Positions 24,325 through 31,559 of a stretch of DNA of 41,865 bases are shown here, piece by piece. The stretch lies in contig DBYD01000042.1 in NCBI GenBank assembly GCA_002309855.1, positions 5,082-46,946 of the forward strand, in the 5' to 3' direction. Within the stretch, counting starts at the first letter, position 1. Each line of letters opens with the position of its first letter. This DNA comes from Bacteroidales bacterium UBA1195. Lineage in GTDB: Bacteria; Bacteroidota; Bacteroidia; Bacteroidales; WCHB1-69. Under the pieces are notes generated by a model. The model was not told the DNA's origin. It saw nothing but the letters and a program-made list of their open reading frames with translations, and searched no databases. A program made the position numbers and the translations under genes.

Positions 24325-25099
24325 AGCGGAACACAGATAGCCGCAGTTTGTCGGCATTTTCGTCAAGGTAGAACCATGGGGAGCGGAATGGATGCCTTAG
24401 ATTCCGCATCACATGTATGTTGCGTGCCGGTGTGTTGCCTTCCGCCAGCAGCAGCATCTTTTTGCCGGTGCGCGGGTTCCGGGCGACGTCCACCACCATC
24501 ACGGCATGTCCGTATTGGTTGCCGGGCCTGTCCGCAGCCGCATACACAAAAACATCTCCGGGCTCTATTATAGAGAGCGGACGTTGCTGCAGTTCGCGGC
24601 TGAGCGAGAAGGTGTTGGCCACACCATAGACCTTCCTGAGATATTTTTCAAATTCCTTTCGGGAGGAGCCGCCCGTATATTTCATGGTTTTCCCGTTGAC
24701 ATCGTTGAAGCGGATTTCACCGTATCTGCCACGTTTGAAGAGGTATTCCGCGCGGAGCCTCATGCAGGCGTCGGCACACTGCTCCGCGTTGGAGAGCATG
24801 GGCATATCCACCACCGCGTAGCTCAGGAACTGGTAGTTTGCCGTGTCACCGGAGTGAAGCATCACCATCGCCCCTTTCCCTTTCAGCGGCAGCGAGCGGA
24901 GAAACGCGCTATAGGCCGCGTCGCTGCCGTCAACCCTCTCATAGCCGTATGGAACCGGAATCTCTCCGATAGTCTTGTAGCTGTGTGGGTTGCTTGTTTT
25001 TGTATCATGATGGAACCATGCATACCCCAGCGCGGCAACAACCGATATTGCCATAAGGATTCTGAAAATTTTCGCAGCAGCGGATCTTTGTTTTTTCAT
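24296..25099 (-). CDS. DUF4846 domain protein
   Basis: Protein of 267 residues with an N-terminal membrane anchor or signal (about 11-28, FRILMAISVVAALGYAWF), then the DUF4846 domain: PVPYGYERV, SFLRSLPLK-like segment AFLRSLPLKGKG, CADACMRLRAEYLFKR, and the C-terminal EPGDVFVYAAADRPGNQYGHAVMVVDVA with a Cys/His-hydrolase-like GHAVMVVD stretch. The family occurs in Bacteroidota and some other phyla; function unknown. It lies in the accessory segment between the two 76-bp repeats. Confidence 0.85.
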   Translation of the reverse strand: MKKQRSAAAKIFRILMAISVVAALGYAWFHHDTKTSNPHSYKTIGEIPVPYGYERVDGSDAAYSAFLRSLPLKGKGAMVMLHSGDTANYQFLSYAVVDMPMLSNAEQCADACMRLRAEYLFKRGRYGEIRFNDVNGKTMKYTGGSSRKEFEKYLRKVYGVANTFSLSRELQQRPLSIIEPGDVFVYAAADRPGNQYGHAVMVVDVARNPRTGKKMLLLAEGNTPARNIHVMRNLRHPFRSPWFYLDENADKLRLSVFRFNPDELRRW

Positions 25100-25118
25100 T
25101 CGGAAACTTTTTGGGATT

Positions 25119-26105
25119 TCACGGAATGTATCGGATTAAACCGAAATTGGTTGCAATCCATAGTGTTCCATCTTCAATGGCGATGTCCATAATCACATTT
25201 TTGTATTTGCCTTCCCTGAAAAAAACTGGTGTGACATTCTTTCCGTCAAATTTTACAAGGCCGTTGTTTGTAGCCATCCAATAGTATTTTCCATCATATT
25301 CAATATCCCGCACCATGTGGTCTGAAATTCCGGAATTGGATTTGTTGAAATGTTTCCACTTGCCGTCTTTCATGACCGAAAAGCCTCCGTCTCCGAAACC
25401 GCCGCCGTAACCTATAATCAGTGAACCGTCATCCATGTATTTCACGGCTTGTACACTATTGATGACAAGCGGTGATTTCTTCTCCGAATACTTTTCCCAT
25501 TTGCCATTTTTATAAACCAGCAATCCATAGTCAGGTTCCCCGTCAGTTTCCGCCATACTAAGTGCAATATCCCCTTTATCATTAACATCTACATTCAAGG
25601 CAACCATATTCTTTTTCGGAAGTTTTAACGTTGACCAAGAACCATCTTTGAATATCAATAGAAGACCGGAAATACCGGTAAAATAGATAACACCGTTCTT
25701 ATCTTCGCAAATGTCTATGATTTCAAAGTCATTTTTTTTTATTCCGATATCATCAGGATTTAACACTGTCCATTGCGTGCCGTCATATCGGGCAATATCT
25801 GTATGAGGATATGCAGAGAACACCACCCATAAATTGTCCTTTGAATCCTTGAAAATTGGTTCTACATGTTTACCTCTTATAGTGGAGGTGTCTTGGTTGG
25901 ATGCAGTAAAGTCTTTTCCGTCAAAAATGAAAAGGCCGTTTTTTGATGTCCCCATCCATTTGTTTCCCCTTGAATCCACGGCAATGCTCCACAAATCCGG
26001 GTCGGTCATATTGGAATTGGTTGTGTCAAAAATGGTTACATTCTGACCATTGCCTTTTGTCAGGAAAATGGAACACAAGCATAGAATTAAAATTATGTTT
26101 TTCAT
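25119..26105 (-). CDS. Secreted beta-propeller protein (two-component-regulator propeller type)
   Basis: Exported protein of 328 residues with a signal peptide (MKNIILILCLCSIFLTKGNG). The rest is built of repeated blades ending in patterns such as WSIAVDSRGNKWMGTSKNGLFIFDG, WMATNNGLVKFDG and LWIATNFGLIRY, the Reg_prop type found in the sensor part of Bacteroidota hybrid two-component systems. Here it stands alone without kinase or DNA-binding domains. Codon use is AT-rich. Start taken at 26105; an ATG at 26114 adds three residues. It may bind a ligand or structural partner; no more can be said. Confidence 0.8.
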   Translation of the reverse strand: MKNIILILCLCSIFLTKGNGQNVTIFDTTNSNMTDPDLWSIAVDSRGNKWMGTSKNGLFIFDGKDFTASNQDTSTIRGKHVEPIFKDSKDNLWVVFSAYPHTDIARYDGTQWTVLNPDDIGIKKNDFEIIDICEDKNGVIYFTGISGLLLIFKDGSWSTLKLPKKNMVALNVDVNDKGDIALSMAETDGEPDYGLLVYKNGKWEKYSEKKSPLVINSVQAVKYMDDGSLIIGYGGGFGDGGFSVMKDGKWKHFNKSNSGISDHMVRDIEYDGKYYWMATNNGLVKFDGKNVTPVFFREGKYKNVIMDIAIEDGTLWIATNFGLIRYIP

Positions 26106-26133
26106 AAAAAACATTTTTTGAATTTAGGTTTAG

Positions 26134-26209
26134 ATATAACGTCGGTTTGGGCGGTTTATTGCCTTTTCATGTACAATAAAGACCAACCATATGCGTTATT
26201 GCCATAAAA
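26134..26209 (+). repeat. 76-bp direct repeat, copy B
   Basis: Second copy of the element at 23721, same orientation, 71 of 76 positions equal by eye. It ends at the base before the RAYT start codon and, like copy A, lies between divergent genes. Confidence 0.85.
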
Positions 26210-26782
26210 ATGAAACAAATGATGTCCGAAGACAGATTTCATGACAGATACCGCATACCATCGGCGCGTGCCCAATGGCACAATTACGATGGCGGTGAAT
26301 ATTTTGTGACAGTCTGCACCCGCAACCGCGAACATTATTTCGGTGAAATTGCGGGCGGGGAAATGCATTTGTCGGAAATGGGAACGGTTGCCGACAAATG
26401 TATGCGGAATATCCATAATCATTTTCCGCATGTTGATGTCCCATCGTATGTGATAATGCCAAATCATGTGCATGCGATTATTGTTATTGGTACAACAAAT
26501 TTGGAACGCCCAACTGTAGAGACGCAAAATTTTGCGTCTCTACAATCATCCCAACAATCGGAATCGTCACAAAAATTTGGTCCGCAACGTCGTAATTTGG
26601 CGTCCGTTGTTCGTGGATATAAAATTGGTGTTACAAAATTTTCCCGACAAATTGGCATCCCATTTGCATGGCAGGCGCGGTTTTACGACCATATTATCCG
26701 CAATCAGGATGAAATGGACCGTATCGTGCGGTACATTGGAAACAATGTGGCAAAATGGGAATTGGATGAATTGAACCGTTGA
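26210..26782 (+). CDS. REP-associated tyrosine transposase (RAYT, Y1/IS200-like)
   Basis: HUH-type single-strand endonuclease of 190 residues related to IS200/IS605 transposases but usually single-copy and domesticated. Visible are the fold opening YFVTVCTRNREHYFG, the metal-binding HUH motif H86-V-H88 in VIMPNHVHAIIVI, the catalytic tyrosine Y137 in VVRGYKIGVTKF, and the family tail WQARFYDHIIRNQDEMDRIVRYIGNN. Residues about 102-112 are encoded by a perfect 30-bp REP-type palindrome inserted in frame in the linker between HUH and tyrosine. No terminal inverted repeats or orfB partner flank the gene. Codon use is AT-richer than its neighbours. Confidence 0.9.
   Translation: MKQMMSEDRFHDRYRIPSARAQWHNYDGGEYFVTVCTRNREHYFGEIAGGEMHLSEMGTVADKCMRNIHNHFPHVDVPSYVIMPNHVHAIIVIGTTNLERPTVETQNFASLQSSQQSESSQKFGPQRRNLASVVRGYKIGVTKFSRQIGIPFAWQARFYDHIIRNQDEMDRIVRYIGNNVAKWELDELNR
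26515..26544. repeat. REP-type 30-bp perfect palindrome inside the RAYT gene
   Basis: Half-site TGTAGAGACGCAAAA followed by its exact complement TTTTGCGTCTCTACA. The GAGACGC arm recurs in the two hairpins beside thiG (15821 and 15863). As coding sequence it contributes in-frame residues TVETQNFASLQ. Confidence 0.92.
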
Positions 26783-26817
26783 CCGTCCTACCACCCCGCA
26801 GTTTTTTTCATTCCTCC

Positions 26818-27729
26818 CTATTCCTCCCCAAGCAGATTCCAGAAACTCTCCGGCAGGCGGATGTTGGGGACGCGGACGGCGTCGCGGAACAGCGGGGCGA
26901 TCTCCTCGTCGCGGAAACCGGCGATGCCGCAGCCGATGCGGGTCACAAGGAAGGTCAGCTCCGGATGCTGCCGGGCGAAACCGATGAATTCCTCCGTGTA
27001 GGGGGCGATTGTCTCCACGCCGCCCTGCATGGTGGGGATGGCGTAGCTCTGTCCCTGCAGCCCGACTCCCTGTCCCATGACCGCCCCGAACTTTTTGACG
27101 GCGATATAGGCCGCCCCGCCGCCGTGCATGCCCTGCAGGTTGCTGCCGAAGACGAAAATCTCGTTCGGTTTCAGGCTTTGGATTAGGTCTGGCGCGGTGC
27201 GTAGCAACGGGGAGAACAGCGCCTTTTCGCAGTGCCACAGCAGCATGTCCGTCATCTCCGAGTATCCGGGCATGGTCCAAAGTTCCGGTTCGGTTGAAAT
27301 GTCCTTCCACATCTGGAGGAAGGCCTTAATCAGCATCTCGTCATGATCGAAGGCCAGGGGAGGCAGTTCGCCGATGGGGAACCATGCCGCCATGCGTGCG
27401 TCGTCTCCGCCGGTTGCCGCCGTCGGTTCAACAACGGTGTAGTAGGCGATGGAGACAACCCTTTCGCGCGGGTCGCGCCGGACGGTTGAAAAGCTGCCGA
27501 AGGGCATCAGCGCGGTAACCTCCAGTCCGGTCTCCTCCTTCAGTTCGCGGCGTGCCGCCGCTTCGGCGGTCTCGTTTATCTCCATGAATCCTCCGGGGAA
27601 TGCCCACATTCCCTTGCAGGGGTCGTTCCTGCGCTCGATGAGCAGCAGTTGCAGCTCTTTGCCGTCATAGCCGAAAACCACGCAGTCGGCTGCGATGGCA
27701 GGGTGGGGGTATTGGTAGGTGTAGCTCAT
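26818..27729 (-). CDS. NUDIX hydrolase fused to a macro-like phage-type domain
   Basis: Protein of 303 residues. Domain 1 (about 8-150) is a NUDIX hydrolase with a perfect box G-x5-E-x7-REUxEExGU, read from GGFMEINETAEAAARREL onward, of the ADP-ribose/NrtR-like type. Domain 2 (about 180-300) shows the pattern IFVFGSNLQGMHGGGAA, GQGVGLQGQSYAIPT and FLVTRIGCGIAGF, seen in small phage and bacterial proteins thought to have a macro-like fold; I do not recall its formal family name with certainty. Both halves would suit ADP-ribose or NAD-derived ligands. A TAnnTTTG promoter box lies 26 bases before the start. Confidence 0.82.
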   Translation of the reverse strand: MSYTYQYPHPAIAADCVVFGYDGKELQLLLIERRNDPCKGMWAFPGGFMEINETAEAAARRELKEETGLEVTALMPFGSFSTVRRDPRERVVSIAYYTVVEPTAATGGDDARMAAWFPIGELPPLAFDHDEMLIKAFLQMWKDISTEPELWTMPGYSEMTDMLLWHCEKALFSPLLRTAPDLIQSLKPNEIFVFGSNLQGMHGGGAAYIAVKKFGAVMGQGVGLQGQSYAIPTMQGGVETIAPYTEEFIGFARQHPELTFLVTRIGCGIAGFRDEEIAPLFRDAVRVPNIRLPESFWNLLGEE

Positions 27730-27754
27730 GTCGTTTTGTTTATGGATGATTCTG

Positions 27755-27762
27755 CAAAATTA
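27755..27762 (-). promoter_or_regulatory. -7 promoter box for the NUDIX fusion gene
   Basis: TAATTTTG on the minus strand, a perfect TAnnTTTG match, giving a leader of about 20 bases before the ATG at 27729. No -33 TTTG at the usual spacing. Confidence 0.6.
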
Positions 27763-27874
27763 ATCAAAATCATAATTTGCCCTGTCGTCCGTGGCGGAAA
27801 AAATTTTTCTGCCTGTAATATTCCGTATGGCTGAAACGTTATATCAGTGTTGAACTAAAAAATTTATACTTGAC

Positions 27875-28342
27875 ATGAAAACACAAAGAATTATGCCGGT
27901 TCTGGCAACTGTTTTGTTTGCAGGCGTTTTGCTGCTTGCGGGCTGTGAGAAGGAGAATGGCGATGCGAAGGCGGTTCCAACAAAAAGCAACCCTTTTGCC
28001 GGTCAATGGCAATGGGTCAGTACTGAAGGCGGTTTTTCCGGGAAAAGCAGCTGGACCCCGATGTCAGAAGGGTACAATGTGACATTGACTTTGACAGGGG
28101 ACTCCTTCGTCCTGTACAAAGACGGTCAACGGGAGGTCTGGGGCACATACGTCCTGGACACAGTCAGTAAGAACATCTTTAATAAGCCGTTACCACGTCT
28201 GAATCTCAAACAGATAAATGGTGATATGAGCGTTCCGGTCGTGCTGCACGATGGCCTTATTTTGCAGGATGAAATTGGATTAATCCGTATCAGTGACAAC
28301 ATGTACGACGGCTTGACTTCGCATTTTGCAATAATGATATGA
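27875..28342 (+). CDS. Hypothetical lipoprotein
   Basis: Exported lipoprotein of 155 residues: signal peptide (ATVLFAGVLLLAGC) with a perfect LAGC lipobox at Cys25. The mature part looks like a small beta-barrel (NPFAGQWQWVSTEGGF, VTLTLTGDSFVLYKDG, VWGTYVLD), resembling lipocalin-like domains of Bacteroidota, but no family is recognised with confidence. It ends three bases from the convergent carboxypeptidase gene. Confidence 0.75.
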   Translation: MKTQRIMPVLATVLFAGVLLLAGCEKENGDAKAVPTKSNPFAGQWQWVSTEGGFSGKSSWTPMSEGYNVTLTLTGDSFVLYKDGQREVWGTYVLDTVSKNIFNKPLPRLNLKQINGDMSVPVVLHDGLILQDEIGLIRISDNMYDGLTSHFAIMI

Positions 28343-28345
28343 TAT

Positions 28346-29461
28346 CTAATTCTCCAATTTTCCTGCCAGTTTCATCCGTACTGCAACGGGTGTCGTCGTC
28401 GCAGCATTGACAGCTGTGGTGTTGACCGAATACTGCTCTCCGTCAATGTTGAACCGGAGCGTGGCACCGTCGTCACGGACATCGATTGTGACGGGAGCAC
28501 CCATGACAAGCGGCAGGTTGACATCGCCGTGACCGGCAGGGAATCCGCAGAGCAGCGGTATGCCGTAAGGCTCGACCATCCGGCGGATCATCGCTTCGAT
28601 ATTATCGTAGGAGAATTCCGTTCCGCAGCCGCTGAACTCACCGAGGACTATGCCGCGGCAGCGGTCGAGCACCCCGTTCATCTGCAGGATGCGCATCTGT
28701 CGGTCAACGTTGTGCATCGACTCCCCGACCTCCTCAACGAACAGGATAAGGTCACGTCCCTTGGTGGCGTCGGCCTGCGTGCCGAGGTTTGGCGTGAAGG
28801 TGCAGAGGTTGCCGCCAACAAGCGTGCCGCTTGCCTGTCCGGTGATGTTCTGCGGATGGGCCGGCAGCTGGTAGCACGGAACCTTACCCAGAAGCAGGTC
28901 ACGCATCATGGTGCTTGTCGCATCGGTCCCGCCATTTGCCAAAAAGGAGCTCATGGTGCCATGGACACTCATCACTCCGGCGCGGCTGAGCAGACCGTGC
29001 AACGTGCTGATGTCGCTGAAACCCACAAGCCATTTCGGCGATGCCGACAGCACGGAAAGAGGGAGTTTGCCGATGAGCTGGATGGTGCCATATCCGCCGC
29101 GGTTGCAGATGACTGCCTTGATTCCAGGACTGCGGAACGCCCAGAGGATGTCGTCGGCACGTTCCTCTGCGGTTCCCGCATATTTCCCGTCAGTCACCTT
29201 CCCCACATTGGGTCCGATGACGGGCACCAAACCCCACGACCGCAGCAGGTCGGCGGTCTTGTTAACGTTCTCCATCGGTGTGAAATAGGAGGGTGAGATG
29301 AGCGCCACCGTGTCGCCAGGCATCAGATAGGCTGGCTTCACGCAATTCAACACCACCGTCCCGTCGCCTTTCTGCTCCGGCTTGATCTCTTCCTTTTCAC
29401 ACGAGGCGGACACCAGTGCCAGAAGGCACACCGCAATACCCAAAATTGATGTCTTCTTCAT
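28346..29461 (-). CDS. LD-carboxypeptidase (peptidase S66), lipoprotein
   Basis: Removes the terminal D-alanine from murein tetrapeptides during peptidoglycan recycling. The protein of 371 residues has a lipoprotein signal (VCLLALVSASC), unlike the cytoplasmic LdcA of E. coli, so it would act in the periplasm. Catalytic residues in family positions are the serine in LVGFSDIST, the glutamate in FVEEVGES and the histidine in GFPAGHGDVNLPL; the RGGYGT segment is also typical. In the same window Mpl recycles murein tripeptide, which this enzyme's product would feed. Confidence 0.9.
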   Translation of the reverse strand: MKKTSILGIAVCLLALVSASCEKEEIKPEQKGDGTVVLNCVKPAYLMPGDTVALISPSYFTPMENVNKTADLLRSWGLVPVIGPNVGKVTDGKYAGTAEERADDILWAFRSPGIKAVICNRGGYGTIQLIGKLPLSVLSASPKWLVGFSDISTLHGLLSRAGVMSVHGTMSSFLANGGTDATSTMMRDLLLGKVPCYQLPAHPQNITGQASGTLVGGNLCTFTPNLGTQADATKGRDLILFVEEVGESMHNVDRQMRILQMNGVLDRCRGIVLGEFSGCGTEFSYDNIEAMIRRMVEPYGIPLLCGFPAGHGDVNLPLVMGAPVTIDVRDDGATLRFNIDGEQYSVNTTAVNAATTTPVAVRMKLAGKLEN

Positions 29462-29570
29462 AATTGAATACGCTTTTAGTTAATATCCATATAACGCAGG
29501 ATTGCGTGGAAATATGATGTAATTGTATCGTAAAATTATGTTGCATCCAATTATGCCAAATCCGCCATTC

Positions 29571-29588
29571 TGTCATGCGAAATGGACA
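29571..29588 (+). promoter_or_regulatory. Possible enhancer-binding site (TGTC-N10-GACA) upstream of hsp20
   Basis: Dyad TGTC-N10-GACA centred about 85 bases before the predicted transcription start of the sigma-54-like hsp20 promoter, the distance at which bacterial enhancer-binding proteins usually bind. Short and unproven. Confidence 0.25.
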
Positions 29589-29639
29589 ATTTTTCCTCTT
29601 CTTATGACAAAAAGGCAGAAAAATCAGGAAAAAAGCCGG

Positions 29640-29655
29640 TGGCATACACTTTGCC
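29640..29655 (+). promoter_or_regulatory. Sigma-54-type (-24/-12) promoter of hsp20
   Basis: TGGCATACACTTTGCC fits the consensus TGGCAyr-N4-TTGCw with exact GG/GC spacing; only the last base departs. It gives a start near 29666 and a leader of about 75 bases ending in GGAGG before the ATG. An alternative reading as a loose primary promoter (TACACTTTG) is possible. Confidence 0.6.
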
Positions 29656-29739
29656 TTTAGCTGGGTGTCGCTGAAACGGAAGCGGAGGCGGCATGAAAGT
29701 AAAAAGTAAATGTTAAACAATTAAAAATGGAGGTGTATT

Positions 29740-30165
29740 ATGCTACCAGTAATGTTTAAGAGCAATTGGTTTCCGACCGTGTTCGAAGATTTCCTGAACA
29801 ATGATATTATGCCTCGTGCCAATACAACAGCACCGGCAGTCAATGTGAGGGAGGATGAAAAAGCCTATACCATGGAGGTGGCCGCTCCCGGCATCAAGAA
29901 GGAATTCTGCCGCGTGAGCATCAATGACGAGGGCAACCTGACCATTGCCATCGAGAACAAGTTCGAGCACAAGGAGACGGAGAAGAAGCACCGCTACCTG
30001 CGCCGTGAATTCTCCTACAGCAACTATGAGCAGAACTACGAGCTGCCCGAGGATGTGGACAAGGAGAACATCTCTGCCAAGGTGGAGGACGGCATCCTGA
30101 CCGTCACGCTGCCGAGGGTGCAGAAGGAGGAGAAGAAACTCTCCCGCAGCATCAACATCGGATAA
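29740..30165 (+). CDS. Small heat-shock protein, Hsp20/alpha-crystallin family
   Basis: ATP-independent chaperone of 141 residues that holds unfolding proteins in the cytoplasm. The N-terminal arm (MLPVMFKSNWFPTVFEDFL) is followed by the alpha-crystallin domain (about 32-128) with APAVNVREDEKAYTMEVAAPG, the A-x-x-E-DGILTVTLPR signature and a short tail whose SINIG resembles the IxI anchoring motif. A strong GGAGG precedes the start. The gene stands alone between its own promoter and terminator. The long leader and -24/-12 promoter suggest control separate from the primary sigma factor. Confidence 0.93.
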   Translation: MLPVMFKSNWFPTVFEDFLNNDIMPRANTTAPAVNVREDEKAYTMEVAAPGIKKEFCRVSINDEGNLTIAIENKFEHKETEKKHRYLRREFSYSNYEQNYELPEDVDKENISAKVEDGILTVTLPRVQKEEKKLSRSINIG

Positions 30166-30185
30166 CCTTCCGCACGGTCCCAACG

Positions 30186-30216
30186 AAAAGCCGCAACCAT
30201 GGTTGCGGCTTTTTTA
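30186..30216 (+). terminator. Terminator of hsp20
   Basis: AAAAGCCGCAACCA and TGGTTGCGGCTTTT form a perfect 14-bp inverted repeat, followed by further Ts, 20 bases after the hsp20 stop. Confidence 0.93.
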
Positions 30217-30309
30217 GTTTATTTTTTAATAAAATAATTATTTGTATTTAAAAAAATTGTACTTTTGCAACATCTCAGCAACCATGATGTTGAAGGAGTT
30301 ACGAGGCCG

Positions 30310-30810
30310 TCAAGTGCGGTCCTTGCTTTTTATATAGTCCTCATATTCTTTGAGTTTCTTGCGTAAGGTATGATCGTATCCGATATAAAAGGCGGTCCAT
30401 AAAAGAAAGATTTTTTCCCGAATATCCAATACAACCAGAAATCTTTCACCTTCATTCATGATGTGAATTCTGTCGCTGTTGTTGATTCTTTTCAACCATA
30501 CTTTCAATGTTGGATGATTGGCATTGTCTATCATAAAACGGGGGAAGGCAATACGTTCCATCCTGCGAAAATCGGGTTTTCTGTCTTCTTCGTCATGGCC
30601 TTCGTGGGTAATATGATAGAAAGTATGTTCTTTACCAAATTCCATGGGATATTTTTTTAAGGCGAAGCGTTTGCCTTCCCACGTCGGTTTTGAGTCCACG
30701 AAATCGCGTTTGAAAATAGCATAGACTGCTTCAAGATATTGTGCGAAATTTCCACCAAAATCTTCAAGCAATACAAGAGCCGGCATTGTCAATGCTTTTC
30801 TCTCTGTCAT
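30310..30810 (-). CDS. Hypothetical protein, possible BECR-fold ribonuclease-like partner of DUF3800
   Basis: Protein of 166 residues with no signal peptide or membrane helix. Segments HITHEGHDEEDRKPDFRRMERIAFPR and VVLDIREKIFLLWTAFYIGYDHTLRKKLKEYE resemble small phage/mobile-element proteins of the barnase-EndoU-ColicinE5-RelE (BECR) type, with a conserved His, Arg residues and a T-A-Y/F strand; this is recollection of a pattern and not a secure match. It overlaps the DUF3800 gene by four bases (ATGA), so the two are co-translated. AT-rich codon use points to acquisition. Confidence 0.6.
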   Translation of the reverse strand: MTERKALTMPALVLLEDFGGNFAQYLEAVYAIFKRDFVDSKPTWEGKRFALKKYPMEFGKEHTFYHITHEGHDEEDRKPDFRRMERIAFPRFMIDNANHPTLKVWLKRINNSDRIHIMNEGERFLVVLDIREKIFLLWTAFYIGYDHTLRKKLKEYEDYIKSKDRT

Positions 30811-31508
30811 GGTTTGGGCCTCCAGAAGAACAGGTTGAACTTATCCTCCTTGTATAGTGTTGAACGGGTAAGTGAATATCCTGATTTTTTCTTAAGTAAG
30901 TTGATGAGGTTTAATTTGGCCTGACTTCCGTCAAGACCGCGTTGAAAATAAACAATCGCTCCGAGAAGCAAGTCCGTGAGCTGGACAAGTTCCACCTCTT
31001 TTGAATCGACCTGTTGTATGCGTCTTATCATCGACTGGTCAAAGTCATAATGAGTGTTGGAGATAACCTCTTTCAGTTTTTTGACTTTCTGTTCGCTTTG
31101 CGTATCTTTGATGCCAATATAAACCTCGTAGTAGTCGCCGGGGACAATGATGGTTTTCAGCAGGTTGAAATACATCTTATAATAGAATTCGTCATGAGAC
31201 CGGCCGAAATCATCATGTTTCAGTTGCGATTTATCTGCGACGATGAGTGCCCTGAAATGGAGTTTCGGATTGGCAAAGAAGAAATTTATCACTTCAATGT
31301 AATAATCGATTTTTGCTGGTGAAACAGCGTTCCATTTTAGTTCACAATGGGGTTTTAGTCCATGTTTTGTTTTGAGGTCTCTCAATTCCTCGAATATTTC
31401 CAGCCGGTCTTCTTTCGCACACCATACGCAACCCAATCCCATCGGTTTGATCCCATCATGTTCAAGATGACAACTTTCGTCGCAGTAAATGTTATAGGCT
31501 TGATTCAT
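30807..31508 (-). CDS. DUF3800 domain protein
   Basis: Protein of 233 residues of the DUF3800 family, predicted to have an RNase H-like fold and widespread on mobile elements and defence loci. The acidic motifs are visible: NIYCDESCH at the N-terminus, HCELKWN in the middle and VQLTDLLLGAI near the C-terminus. It has its own promoter box 24 bases upstream and is followed by a co-translated gene of unknown function. AT-rich composition sets the pair apart from thiF next door. Nuclease activity is a family prediction, not shown here. Confidence 0.8.
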   Translation of the reverse strand: MNQAYNIYCDESCHLEHDGIKPMGLGCVWCAKEDRLEIFEELRDLKTKHGLKPHCELKWNAVSPAKIDYYIEVINFFFANPKLHFRALIVADKSQLKHDDFGRSHDEFYYKMYFNLLKTIIVPGDYYEVYIGIKDTQSEQKVKKLKEVISNTHYDFDQSMIRRIQQVDSKEVELVQLTDLLLGAIVYFQRGLDGSQAKLNLINLLKKKSGYSLTRSTLYKEDKFNLFFWRPKP

Positions 31509-31531
31509 TTTTTCAGTTTATAATTAAAATG

Positions 31532-31539
31532 CAAAGATA
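31532..31539 (-). promoter_or_regulatory. -7 promoter box for the DUF3800 cassette
   Basis: TATCTTTG on the minus strand is a perfect TAnnTTTG, giving a leader of about 17 bases. A second match, TATTTTTG, lies ten bases further upstream at 31542-31549. Confidence 0.65.
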
Positions 31540-31559
31540 ATCAAAAATACAATCCGATT

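Noticed and set aside
23721..26209. Composite IS transposon
   Set aside because: No terminal inverted repeats, no transposase inside the bounded segment and no target-site duplication could be seen.
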